A stretch of 64,000 bases of DNA, taken from CAVQCA01 sp963763115 (GTDB lineage: Bacteria > Pseudomonadota > Gammaproteobacteria > UBA9214). The stretch spans positions 124,001 through 188,000 of the forward strand of contig CAVXNM010000041.1 of assembly GCA_963763115.1 (NCBI GenBank), in the 5' to 3' direction. The notes below the pieces were generated by a model. It searched no databases. It was not told where the DNA came from and was given only the letters and a program-made list of their open reading frames with translations. Of the stretch, positions 8,175 to 17,170 are shown one piece after another; position 1 is the stretch's first letter; the number at the start of each line of letters is the position of its first letter. A program made the translations under genes and the position numbers.

Positions 8175-9482
8175 GGTCCTTCCGGAATTGCCGTGGGTAG
8201 ATAGATTATGTATGAAGGGTTTTCAAGGAGGAAGCCTTCATGCGAGACATCGATCTGTACCGACAGGTATTGGGGCTGGCCAAGCCGTGGACAGTGGAGC
8301 GTGTTGACCTGGATGTAGTGGGTCATCGGGTGGACATCTGGGTGGAGCATGAGACTGGAGCGGAGTGGAGCTGCCCGCATTGTGGGCGCGAGCTGACTTG
8401 CCGGGACCATGCTGAAGAGCGGGTCTGGAGGCATCTGGACACCTGCCAGTTCCAGACGCATCTGCATGCACGCATACCGCGGGTGGATTGTCCGGAACAC
8501 GGTGTAGTACAGGTTCGGGTGCCGTGGGCCGAGGCTCGTTCGCGGTTCACGCTGCTGATGGAGCGGCTGGTAATCGATGTATTGACCCAATGCGCCACGG
8601 TGAGCGGAGCGTGCCGGCTGCTGGGGTTGTCGTGGGACGAAGCCTGGGGCGTGATGGAACGCGCGGTGGCGCGAGGCCAGCGCCGCAAACAGGCGAAAGT
8701 GATACCGCGCTTTGGGGTGGACGAGAAAGCGTTCCGCAAGGGCCACAACTACATGACGGTGGTCTGTGATCTGGATGCGGCGAGCGTGGAGTATGTAGCG
8801 GAGGATCGCACCGCGGAAAGCCTGGAAGGGTACTGGAAGGGGCTGACCCAGGCGCAATTGGAGGGTATCGAGTCGGTGAGCATGGACATGTGGCCGGCCT
8901 ATATCGGGGCGACGCTTTCGCAGGTGCCGGGCGCGCAGGACAAGATCGTGTTCGACCGGTTTCACATCATGCAGCATATGAACGCGGCGGTGGATACGGT
9001 GCGCAAGCAGGAACACAAGGAGTTGCTGGCCCGCAAAGATGACACCCTCAAGGGCACCCTGCATGTCTGGCGCTATGCACGCGAGAATCTGCCCGAGAGG
9101 CACCGGGCCACGTTCGCCTGGCTACGCAGTCTCAACCTCAAGGTGGGCCGCGCCTGGGCTATCAAGGAGAGCCTGCGCGCGTTATGGGACTACACCTCCC
9201 TGGGCTGGGCGAAGCGCTTCTTCGCGAAGTGGTTCTGGTGGGCGACCCATTCGCGGTTGGAGCCGGTACGCGAGGTAGCGCATCTGCTCAAGCGCCATCT
9301 GCACAACATTCTGACCTACTGCAAGCTGCGGGTTACCAACGCGGTGGCGGAGGGTCTTAACAGCAAGATCATGGCGATCAAACGCAGGGCCTGCGGCTAC
9401 CGCAACAAGGAGCACTTCAAAATCGCCATCTATTTCTTCTGTGGAAAACTGGATTTATACCCATGCTGAAGCCGGAAGGACC
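8175..9482 (+). mobile_element. ISL3-family insertion sequence
   Basis: The ends are defined by inverted repeats GGTCCTTCCGG (8175-8185) and its complement (9472-9482), with partial matching further inward. The flanks ACTCGTTT (8167-8174) and ACTTGTTT (9483-9490) form an 8-bp direct repeat with one mismatch, the duplication size of ISL3 elements. The total is about 1.31 kb with one transposase gene, inserted into the phosphoesterase gene. Confidence 0.9.
8240..9469 (+). CDS. ISL3-family transposase
   Basis: 409 aa. N-terminal zinc-finger segment (CPHCGREL, later CPEHG), a helix-turn-helix region, then the DDE-type catalytic domain with FGVDEKAFRKGHNYMTVVCD (first Asp), SMDMWPAYIGA (second Asp) and, near the C-terminus, TNAVAEGLNSKIMAIKRRACGY (Glu). 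It is full-length with an AAGGAGGAAG-type ribosome binding site just before the ATG, so the element may still be active. GC content is higher than the host phosphoesterase gene. Confidence 0.95.
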   Translation: MRDIDLYRQVLGLAKPWTVERVDLDVVGHRVDIWVEHETGAEWSCPHCGRELTCRDHAEERVWRHLDTCQFQTHLHARIPRVDCPEHGVVQVRVPWAEARSRFTLLMERLVIDVLTQCATVSGACRLLGLSWDEAWGVMERAVARGQRRKQAKVIPRFGVDEKAFRKGHNYMTVVCDLDAASVEYVAEDRTAESLEGYWKGLTQAQLEGIESVSMDMWPAYIGATLSQVPGAQDKIVFDRFHIMQHMNAAVDTVRKQEHKELLARKDDTLKGTLHVWRYARENLPERHRATFAWLRSLNLKVGRAWAIKESLRALWDYTSLGWAKRFFAKWFWWATHSRLEPVREVAHLLKRHLHNILTYCKLRVTNAVAEGLNSKIMAIKRRACGYRNKEHFKIAIYFFCGKLDLYPC

Positions 9483-9986
9483 ACTTGTTTACTCTGTGCG
9501 ATGAAAGGATAGGCGTTGCGGCTTATAACTCTTGCCACGGTAACGACTGTTTTGCATATCATGGAATGATCCGCAAGGAAACCGTGGCGCGAAGCCATCT
9601 CGATCTGAATGACACGGGAAGAGCATTCGATCTACGTCTGGCGGTGTGGCACCACAATATTGATGGACCTCCTTACCGCACCGATTACATGGACGCTGAT
9701 ATTGTGCGTGGCATGATCGGTCGCGGGTTTCGGATCGGGCTGTATGGTCATCAGCATAAGGCGCAGGCAGCTCCGCGTGAAATTATGCTCCCGGACCGTG
9801 AGCGCATGGCAGTTATTAGTGCCGGTTCACTTTGTGCCGGTACAGAGGAACTGCCGACAGGCGTTCACAGACAATACAACATCCTTGAAATTGCTGACGA
9901 TTATAAAAGTGCCCGAGTCCATGTTCGGGCGATGAATGTTGCCAACCTGTTTTCACGCGCCTATTTGATGGAGTTCGGAGGAACTA

Positions 9987-11166
9987 GTGTGATGTAACGA
10001 ATAAACACTACGAATATAGTATAATTTCAGTTGGCAATCACAACTGGAATGAGTTTGTCATGGGGGCACCTGTACCAATCGTTTTGCAGCGTAGTGAACG
10101 AAAAAATATGAGCAACTCTGTCGTAGTGGTAAGACGCCCGTACGACTTAAACAACGTCTCACTATCGTACTTCTGGCTGATGAGGGTTTAAATAATGGCG
10201 AAATTGCGCAGGAGCTATCGATCAGTGCGCACATGGCCGGACGATGGCGGAAGCGTTTTGCCGAGGATGGACTATCCGGCATAGAGAAGAACCTACCGAG
10301 AGGTAATAACCACGGAGGTAAAAATTCTCGGGCACAGGCGCGGCTTCGTCAGAAGATTATTGCGAAAACAACAACGGAAAAACCGCCCAATGCAACCCAT
10401 TGGAGCACACGGACGTTGGCCAAGGTATTGGGAACCAGTCATAACTTTGTTGCAAAGGTCTGGCGAGAATGTGGCTTCAAGCCACATCTAATCAGTCAGT
10501 TCAAGATAAGCAATGATCCACAGTTTGCAGAGAAGCTGGAAGATGTGGTGGGCCTGTACCTCAATCCGCCGGAGAATGCGGCGGTTTTCTGTGTCGATGA
10601 AAAGAGTTCCATACAGGCGCTGGATCGCACGCAACCTGGGTTGCCGTTGAAGAAAGGGCGGGCGGCGACGATGACTCACGATGACAAGCGTCATGGAACA
10701 AGCACCTTATTTGCGGCACTCGACGTATTCTCTGGTGAAGTGATCGGGGAGTGCAAACAGCGGCACAGGCATCAGGAGTTTCTTGGTTTCTTAAAGACCG
10801 TGGAAAAACAAACACCGAAGGATAAATTGCTTCACGTCATCGTGGATAATTACTCTACTCATAAGCATGAGAAAGTAAAAAATTGGCTCAAACGCAATAA
10901 GCGCGTCACGCTGCACTTCATACCAACGAGTTCTTCATGGTTAAACCTGGTGGAGAGATTCTTTGGATTGATAACAGAAAAGCAGATTCGCCGAGGGGTG
11001 TTTTGTTCGGTGTCAGACCTTGAGGAAAAGATCATGCAATTTATCGAAGGGCATAATGAGAATCCCAAACCTTTTGTATGGACGAAATCCGTAGACGAGA
11101 TTATGGCAAAGATAAATCGCGCTCGCCTGGCACTCTCAAATGTATAGCTTATTCGTTACACCACAC
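9987..11166 (+). mobile_element. IS630-family insertion sequence in a CTAG target
   Basis: The terminal inverted repeats contain TGTAACGAATAA (left, 9993-10004) and its complement at the right end (about 11149-11160), with GTGTG/CACAC outermost. Both junctions read CTAG (9984-9987 and 11166-11169), matching the IS630 preference for CTAG and duplication of TA. The unit is about 1.18 kb. It sits exactly between the 3' ends of two convergent genes and supplies the stop codons both now use. Confidence 0.88.
10060..11147 (+). CDS. IS630-family transposase in two frames (-1 shift at an A6 run)
   Basis: The N-terminus starts at ATG 10060 (MGAPVPIVLQRSERKN) in one frame. The continuation (YEQLCRSGKTPVRLKQR, then an HTH with NGEIAQELSISAHMAGRW) lies in the -1 frame. 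The switch falls at six A residues (10101-10106). The catalytic DDE parts are in the second frame: FCVDEKSSIQALDR, HVIVDNYSTHKH and SSWLNLVERFFG. Some IS630 relatives use programmed -1 frameshifting, so the arrangement may be functional; simple decay is also possible. An ORF from ATG 10233 alone would lack the DNA-binding part. Confidence 0.85.
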
Positions 11167-13611
11167 TAGAAGAGTGCCGACATCCTCTTCTCGATAGCCC
11201 ATTGATCGGTAGCCAATACGCCGTTTTTCAAACATCTTGGCCAGCATAGGAATATTGTTGTCGACGTAATCAACAATACGCACTTCCCGTTTTCCAGGGT
11301 GCAACCGGTGTAGTCGTCCAGCGTATTGGACAAGCGTTCCTTTCCAGGAAACTGGCAACCCCAGGAACAGCGTGTCAAGCCGTGCATCATCGAAGCCTTC
11401 ACCGATATACCTTCCGGTTGCCAGTAGGAGTCGTTCTTCATCTATGGGAATAGAAGCAAGTTGTTCCTGAATCTCCCGCCGCTCTTTCGCCGACCGGCCT
11501 CCGCGCAATACTACAATATGTCGGACAAAGCCCTTTAACATTTCGTGGAGAATCTCCAGGTGTTCTTTGCGTTCCGTCAGCAGGATCGGTGACCGGCCTT
11601 CCTCCATTGCCATCAGCACATTGTTAAAGAGTAGTTGATTTCTTTGCTTGTCGGTTACCAGCAGGCCGTAAAGTTCCTGGATGGTTTTATCTGAATCCTG
11701 CGGGGAAAGATCGAAATTGGTACGCCGAACGACAAGCCGATAATCAAATGGGTGTTTGGATGAATAAGTTCGTGGATCAACTTTGAATCTAGTGGGTCCA
11801 ATCTGCATGTGAATAATCGGCTGATGACCGTCACGGCGTTGTGGTGTGGCAGTCAAGCCAACAACGTATCGTGCCTTTACCTCTGACAGAACGCGCTCAA
11901 ATGAAGTGGCTGGCAGGTGATGGCATTCATCGATGATCACTTGCCCATATTCGGCAACAATATCGTCCACAGAGTCTTTGCGAGACAGACTCTGTATCAT
12001 TGCAACGTCGATCTCTCCGGTCAGTTTTCGCTTGCCCCCACCGAGCCGACCAATCGATTTAGAATCCCGGTCAAGAAAGACGCCGATCTGTGATCTCTAT
12101 TGTTCCAGCAATGGCTGTCTATGCACCAGGATTAGGGTATTACACTTGCGCTGAGCAATGAGATAGGTACCAAGAACGGTTTTCCCGAAGCCGGGAGGTG
12201 CGACAATAATACCGTTGTCGTGTTTGAGTATGAATTTTGCTGCTTGGCGTTGCGCACCAGTCAATTCACCGAAGAAGCTGGCAGCTATGGGGTCACCAGA
12301 GTTTCTCCTGTCCTCCACTTCAAGTTTGCTCTGATGTTCGGAGAGCAATGTCCGTGCATCATCAAAACAGCCTCGTGGCAAGCTGATATGTCCTCCGTGA
12401 TCTTCAGCACAGGAGATTACACGGGGCGTACGAGCGGTTGAAAGCCGAAGATTCTGTTTTTTGTAGAATTCTGGATTCTGGAAGGCGGCTAACCGTTTGA
12501 TCAGGTTGATCAATGGTGAAGGTAACCCTGCCTTTTCGATGTAAAGACGCTGGGACAAAACGCCTTTGACCTGGTGTGGGACGGGTTCAGTGATTGGAAT
12601 GTATTCAGGTTTTCTCGAAGGTGGCCTCAACCACGGGCTGGCTTCAAGTTCTTCTCCCATGTCAGTAATTTGAAGGCCAACTACCTGCCCACGTTTTGAG
12701 GCATCCATGGCGATTCGTTCAATTTTAGCTACAGCGATGCGGGGTAGGGCGCTGAGGAAACCCCACTGGTCCGTAAATGGCTCCAGTTCGTCATTCAGAA
12801 AGACAGTATTTCCTTCCTGCCGTGGGTGATACTGAAGTGGCAGTGCAATGAGATTACCGAAGCCACCATTGGGCAAGGTATCCTGGTTCGGGAAAAGTCG
12901 GTCATAGGAGGCCATGCTGAGTTGGTGCCGCCTGGCCATGGTCTCTGTAATCAGATAGCTTCCCATCTTTCTTGCTGTTGCAGCAGAGACCGGATTGCTG
13001 AAGAAGAACCAGACGTGCGCTCCGTTGCCTGATCGTGAACGTTCTATAGCGTAAGGGATGTCAATACGTCGGCATGTTTCCGTAAAGGCAAGGGCGTCAT
13101 CTTGCCAAGACTCCTTGTCAAAATCGACGGCAAGAAACCAGCATGTCTCGTCCCTCAATATGGGATATACACCGATGACGTGGCGTCCCTGGAGATGGCC
13201 CAGAATCACATCGGTTGATACTGGAAGGAAGGCTTGATTGGGGCACTCGCCGCATTTTATTCTGGGCTTTTCACATACTCCTCGAACCCATTCGTTCGAA
13301 CAAGCAGGCGAATAGCCTTTCTTAGCCGTTTTTTGGTTCTGCCACAGTTTTGGATATACATCCTCTCTGCCTCGAAACAGGCGGCGAAAAAGGGCAATCT
13401 TGTCTTCTGGCGATATATTGGTAGCCGCAGGAATGGAATCGGCTGAAAGATTCGTTGCCTGATGGGTTTTTGCCTTGTCGTACTGGAAAAGGCGCTCGTT
13501 GAGCAATTGCAGTGTCGTCTCCACCTGTTTTTGTTTTTTCCGCAGATGTGCAATCTGCTGTTTGGCTTCAGCGATTTCTTGAAGGATATTTTCGCGGCTA
13601 TCAGGTTTCAT
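11149..13611 (-). pseudogene. TOTE-type archaeo-eukaryotic primase fused to SF2 helicase, with internal amber codon
   Basis: One continuous frame of 820 codons, interrupted only by TAG at 12097-12099 (residue 505), where the family pattern HRQPLLEQ-W predicts Trp. Order: N-terminal coiled coil (about 5-50); Cys cluster PACSNEW / VCEKPRIKCGECP; primase motifs FLAVDFDKESW and SRSGNGAHVWFFF; Walker A APPGFGKTVLG (about 480); then after the stop IIDECHHL (motif II), GLTATPQR (motif III) and QYAGRLHRLHPG (motif VI). This matches primase-helicases of TOTE conflict systems. The C-terminal stop is provided by the IS630 end. Both halves could be made separately (internal ATG at 12000), but the split falls inside the helicase core. 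Confidence 0.88.
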
Positions 13612-13688
13612 TCTGCTGAATTAGCCCAGGCGATCAATGTGCCACCATGAGAGCAGCCGCTATGTAGCAGAAATGGATTCCAAGACTA

Positions 13689-14021
13689 TCAGGCAGCTTG
13701 GTTTCCCAACGAGCTCAGCTTCTCGAGTGTATCCGGATATTTCCGAACCATCAGAATGAGAGCAGACGCTTGAGCATTCGGTCTGGCGCGGCCCTGTTCC
13801 CAATTCTCCAAAGTACGCAGGGATACACGTAGGCGACGTGCAAAGACAGCACGCGAAACATGTAGCCGCTCCCGCGTATCACGGATCAGGTCTGCATCCA
13901 CTTCGAGTGGTGGAAGGTCTTCAACTTCGTGGGAGCGTAAGGTGATCTTGCCCTCGCGCTGCTGCTGCATCGCTTCGATACCTTCCATCAATTCATCAAA
14001 CAGCTTGCGTTTCTTAGTCAT
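13689..14021 (-). CDS. higA: HigA-like antitoxin (XRE-family HTH)
   Basis: A 110-aa protein with an N-terminal toxin-interaction region and a C-terminal helix-turn-helix (RDTRERLHVSRAVFARRLRV, then SLRTLENWEQGRARP), as in HigA/NadS antitoxins. The start codon overlaps the toxin stop by 4 bases (ATGA), so the toxin is translated first, as in higBA. It should neutralise the adjacent toxin and repress the shared promoter. It lies immediately upstream, in transcription order, of the primase-helicase gene. Confidence 0.88.
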   Translation of the reverse strand: MTKKRKLFDELMEGIEAMQQQREGKITLRSHEVEDLPPLEVDADLIRDTRERLHVSRAVFARRLRVSLRTLENWEQGRARPNAQASALILMVRKYPDTLEKLSSLGNQAA

Positions 14022-14365
14022 CGTCTATTTCTCCTGACTTCCAATTCAGCCTGAATCGCCTTCTTCAGTGCCTTTTTCTCGCCGGAGGTCAGATCCGTTG
14101 CCTCATCTTTATCGTATAGAGTGAAAAACCATATTTGGTGATCAGCCGTGAGGTAGTAATAGATTACTCTCAGGCCTCCACGCTTACCTTTCCCTCTGCG
14201 GGAGTCTTCCCAGCGAACTTTTCTGAATCCGCCGGTACCTGGCATTACATCACCCAGTTCCGGATTCTCCAGGAGCGCCCTTTGTAATGCCTGGTATGAC
14301 TCGTCATTCAGGTAGTCTGTAAGGAGACGGGTGAACAGAGGAGTCTCGAAGAATACCAATTTCAT
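14018..14365 (-). CDS. higB: HigB/RelE-like toxin
   Basis: A 115-aa RelE/ParE-superfamily protein, probably a ribosome-dependent mRNA interferase. It has the pattern GTGGFRKVRWEDSRRGKGKR, GGLRVIYYYL, IWFFTLYDKDEATDL and a Lys/Arg-rich C-terminal helix, as in HigB-2 toxins. It is complete, with the antitoxin directly downstream (4-base overlap). A perfect palindrome lies just upstream of the start. Confidence 0.9.
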   Translation of the reverse strand: MKLVFFETPLFTRLLTDYLNDESYQALQRALLENPELGDVMPGTGGFRKVRWEDSRRGKGKRGGLRVIYYYLTADHQIWFFTLYDKDEATDLTSGEKKALKKAIQAELEVRRNRR

Positions 14366-14373
14366 TAGTACAG

Positions 14374-14392
14374 TATACGCAACTTGCGTATA
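14374..14392. promoter_or_regulatory. Palindromic operator upstream of the toxin-antitoxin pair
   Basis: TATACGCAACTTGCGTATA is a perfect 19-base palindrome around a central C, located 8 bases before the toxin start codon. Position and symmetry are those of an autoregulatory operator bound by the HTH antitoxin or the toxin-antitoxin complex. The binding assignment is inferred. Confidence 0.75.
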
Positions 14393-14462
14393 TTATCAAG
14401 ATTTCAAGTTGCAATTACTGCCGTGGGTAGATTGGGTACCTCGAATAAACGTATTGTATGTT

Positions 14463-15515
14463 TTATGTCACACACTTTGGCGTAGGTTGATTTGGCTGAT
14501 CGAGAAGCTCAATCGATTGTTTATACCGCTCATTCCTGATAAAAGCTGCATAGGTCCTCTCAGTTGTTTTGACGGAGGCGTGTCCCAGCAGATGCTGAAC
14601 ATCGGTGATAGCTGCTCCTCTACTCAATAAAATGGTAGCAAAGGTTTTTCGTAGACAGTGTGGTGAAACATCAGTCAGGCCTGCTCTTCTAAATGCCGCG
14701 GTCAGTGCGCAATTCTTTTTAACGGACTTATGTCCTTCGTATCGCCCGGGGAAAACATATTCTGCGTCAACAGTCTTTCTGCGATTCTGTAGCGTAAGCT
14801 GCAGCCGTTTGGTCATCGGAATAAAGTCATCATTCGATACTTTTGGTCGGTACACATAGATAACACCATTATCAAAATCCACATTTGCCCATCGTAAAGT
14901 ACAGGCTTCACCGATCCTAAAGCCAGCATCTGTCATTAATATGAAGATATCGCTAGCAGCTTGACGTGTCCTTTTTAGCCTGGGGTCTTTAACGCGTGAC
15001 GTGTCCAGCTCACGCAAGATTTTGAGTTCTTCGTCATCAGTTAAATAGCGGATTGGTTTGTCTTTGATGTGCCATTCGGGCCACTCATAGACAGGGGTAT
15101 AGTAGCCAAGCCGCTTTGCATGTCGGCAGATTTTGTTGAACTGTATAGACCATAGTCTGATGGTTATATCCTGGATATCCCGTTGTCGTTCATGCTCCAC
15201 CCAGCAGCAAAGATCGCGATTAGAAATATTGTCAAAATAGATATCAGAGAAATAATCTTTGAATCGCTTTGTTGCTGTTACGAGGGTGCCGTATGCCCCA
15301 GACTCCTTACTGATGCTGAGCAATGTGTCGCATGCCGCATAAAGTGTGATGTGCTCTCTACGGCCAAGAATCTGGGTGTCAATCAATTTCTGGCGCATCT
15401 GTCGCTCAAGATCCAGAGCATCCTTTTTCAGGGTGGATCTACTGCTTTTTGTATAGGTCCGCTTATTGAATCTGAATTTAACGTGCCAATACTTTCCGCG
15501 TTTAAATACGCCCAT
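14463..15515 (-). CDS. Tyrosine recombinase (phage-type integrase)
   Basis: 350 aa. N-terminal Arm/SAM-like part (MGVFKRGKYWHVKFRFNKR), core-binding region, then a catalytic domain with Arg in GFRIGEACTLRW, HxxR in SPHCLRKTFAT, His in LLGHASVKTTERTY and the tyrosine nucleophile in that last motif. All key residues are present, so it could be active. It probably mediated entry of the island or part of it. No tRNA lies next to it and no attachment repeat is evident. Its codon use is AT-rich compared with the core genes. Confidence 0.92.
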   Translation of the reverse strand: MGVFKRGKYWHVKFRFNKRTYTKSSRSTLKKDALDLERQMRQKLIDTQILGRREHITLYAACDTLLSISKESGAYGTLVTATKRFKDYFSDIYFDNISNRDLCCWVEHERQRDIQDITIRLWSIQFNKICRHAKRLGYYTPVYEWPEWHIKDKPIRYLTDDEELKILRELDTSRVKDPRLKRTRQAASDIFILMTDAGFRIGEACTLRWANVDFDNGVIYVYRPKVSNDDFIPMTKRLQLTLQNRRKTVDAEYVFPGRYEGHKSVKKNCALTAAFRRAGLTDVSPHCLRKTFATILLSRGAAITDVQHLLGHASVKTTERTYAAFIRNERYKQSIELLDQPNQPTPKCVT

Positions 15516-15604
15516 CTATCTATGCTCTTAGTTAACCTTACTGATGCATAAAACCCATGCATGAAGGAAGAAATACGCTTGTATTATAGGGTCTGTGACC
15601 CATT

Positions 15605-15649
15605 CATCCTCTGATTCTGGAGTTCACTGATAGTGCATTCCAGAGGATG
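15605..15649. repeat. Inverted repeat upstream of the integrase
   Basis: CATCCTCTG (15605-15613) and CAGAGGATG (15641-15649) form a perfect 9-bp inverted repeat with 27 intervening bases; the inner sequences also partly pair. It lies between the integrase start and the IS1380 element. It could be a recombinase arm site, an operator or the outer end of the IS; the sequence alone does not decide. Confidence 0.45.
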
Positions 15650-15668
15650 GTAAAAATGGCTATGAAAG

Positions 15669-17170
15669 TCCACACGCAACCATAAAAAAACGGTTTCCGA
15701 ATTGGTAGAATATGTTCGCCGAAACAATCCAACCAATGACAAGGAAACCGTTCCGCATGAAGTGTAGCAGAGCCGAGATACACCGTAAAACCCACAAGCT
15801 TCCTGCACTGAGTTTTGAAGACCAACAGCTCACCTCGTTTTCCGGGCTGGTTATTTTCCAGGCGCTGTTTACCCGATTGCAGTTGAAGCGGCGGCTCAGC
15901 GGCTGTTTTCAGCATCTGCACGTCACACCAATCTTCGGCCATGGTGTCATGGTGTTGCTGCTGGTCGTGCATTTGCTGCTGGGCTACCGGGAACTGCGTG
16001 ATATCCGCTACTACCAGGATGATCCGCTGGTGCGCCGGATCCTGGGGCTTACCCGGCTGCCGGATGCCTCGACACTGAGTCGCGCCCTGGCGAGCACCGA
16101 TCAGGTCAGTGCACAGCAGCTGCGCCGGCTCTGTCGGCAACTGGTCCTGGAACGTCTGGCACGTCTGGGGCTCAAACGCATTACGGTGGACTTTGACGGT
16201 TCGGTGCTGTCCACCGGTCGCTTTGCCGAAGGTTCGGCGGTTGGCTTTAACCGCAAGAAGAAAGGCCAGCGCAGCTATTATCCCCTGTTCTGCACCCTGG
16301 CGCAGACCGGGCAGATCGTGGATGTGTGGCATCGCCCGGGGAATGTGCATGATTCCAACGGTGCCCGGGCGTTCATCCTGGAATGCATCCGGGAAATCCG
16401 CGCGGTCGCACCGCAGGCGGTCATTGAAACGCGCATGGACAGCGCCTTCTTCAGTGATGAGATTGTCCGCTTGCTGGAGGCCGAGGGGGTGGAATACAGC
16501 ATCAGCGTGCCGTTTGAGCGGTTTGCCAAACTCAAGCGCCTCATTGAGGCGCGCCGGCAGTGGTGGCGCCACAGCGGCAGGATGGCGTACTTTGAGAAAC
16601 AGTGGAAACCGGCTAAATGGACACGGCGCGCCCGCTTTGTGTTTGTGCGCCAGAGGAACAAAGTCCAATCCAAGGAACCGGTGCAACTGGACCTGTTCGT
16701 TCCCTTCGCCTGGGGCTACGATTTCAAGGTTATCGTGACCAACAAGCGCATCCGGGCCGGCAAGCTGCTGGCTTTCCATAACGGCCGGGGTTCGCAGGAA
16801 GGGGTATTCGCGGAACTGAAAACCGATAGCCAGTTGGAGTATGTCCCCACACGAACGCTCTCGGGCAACCAGATCTATTTGCTCTCCGCTGTGCTGGCGC
16901 ATAACCTCAGCCGTGAATTACAGATGGAAACGATGGTCAAGCAGCGCGCAACGACTGCCAAGCGTACGCAACTGTGGGCCTTTGAACGGCTGGATACCCT
17001 GCGCCGCAAACTGATCCAGCGTGCCGGCAGGCTGACACGCCCGCAAGGCAAACTGACGTTGACTCTGAGCGCCAATGCCTCGGTCAAGAATGAGCTGTTG
17101 CATTATCTGACCGAGTTGGATAAGGCCGCATAAGTTCCAATTTCCGGTAAATTTATGCAACGCTGGGGTT
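15669..17170 (+). mobile_element. IS1380-family insertion sequence (approximate ends)
   Basis: Contains a full-length IS1380-type transposase. The left sequence around 15669-15705 and the reverse complement of about 17125-17170 share an interrupted match (CATAAA, then CCG, then AATTGG), suggesting imperfect terminal repeats. The exact ends and any target duplication could not be fixed, so the boundaries are good to within a few tens of bases. Confidence 0.6.
15712..17133 (+). CDS. IS1380-family transposase
   Basis: 473 aa, a DDE transposase. Features: an N-terminal helical part (TPIFGHGVMVLLLVVHLLLG), VDFDGSVLSTGRF (first Asp), ETRMDSAFFSDEIV (second Asp region) and, near the C-terminus, GRGSQEGVFAELKTD (Glu). 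A shorter start at 15757 (MKCSRAEIHRKTHKLP) is possible. It is intact and GC-rich relative to its surroundings, hinting at recent arrival. Confidence 0.92.
   Translation: MFAETIQPMTRKPFRMKCSRAEIHRKTHKLPALSFEDQQLTSFSGLVIFQALFTRLQLKRRLSGCFQHLHVTPIFGHGVMVLLLVVHLLLGYRELRDIRYYQDDPLVRRILGLTRLPDASTLSRALASTDQVSAQQLRRLCRQLVLERLARLGLKRITVDFDGSVLSTGRFAEGSAVGFNRKKKGQRSYYPLFCTLAQTGQIVDVWHRPGNVHDSNGARAFILECIREIRAVAPQAVIETRMDSAFFSDEIVRLLEAEGVEYSISVPFERFAKLKRLIEARRQWWRHSGRMAYFEKQWKPAKWTRRARFVFVRQRNKVQSKEPVQLDLFVPFAWGYDFKVIVTNKRIRAGKLLAFHNGRGSQEGVFAELKTDSQLEYVPTRTLSGNQIYLLSAVLAHNLSRELQMETMVKQRATTAKRTQLWAFERLDTLRRKLIQRAGRLTRPQGKLTLTLSANASVKNELLHYLTELDKAA

Larger units (their letters stand above)
7611..9997 (+). 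pseudogene. Calcineurin-like metallophosphoesterase split by an ISL3 element
   Basis: The N-terminal part (7611-8174) has DIHRSP, VSGDII and VPGNHDIDW; the C-terminal part (9491-9997) has WHHNID and GHQHKA, completing the metallophosphoesterase motif set. Removing bases 8175-9482 plus one copy of the 8-bp target duplication joins DVNSF to TLCDERIG in frame, giving an original protein of about 350 aa. The final stop (9995-9997) lies inside the terminal repeat of the downstream IS630; without that element the frame would run about 9 codons further. The start is ATG 7611 (or 7614), behind a GGGGACC sequence; a TTG at 7602 is weaker. The substrate is unknown. Confidence 0.88.

Noticed and set aside
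11149..13611. Genome-wide recoding of stop codons as Trp (TAG here, TGA in the BcsS-like remnant)
   Set aside because: The many intact genes end normally at TAG and TGA, and the two sites use different stops; independent G-to-A mutations are simpler.
14418..14431. A 14-base string (TGCCGTGGGTAGAT) shared between the HigBA upstream region and the ISL3 left end
   Set aside because: A match of this length is expected several times by chance in 64 kb, and the flanks do not match.
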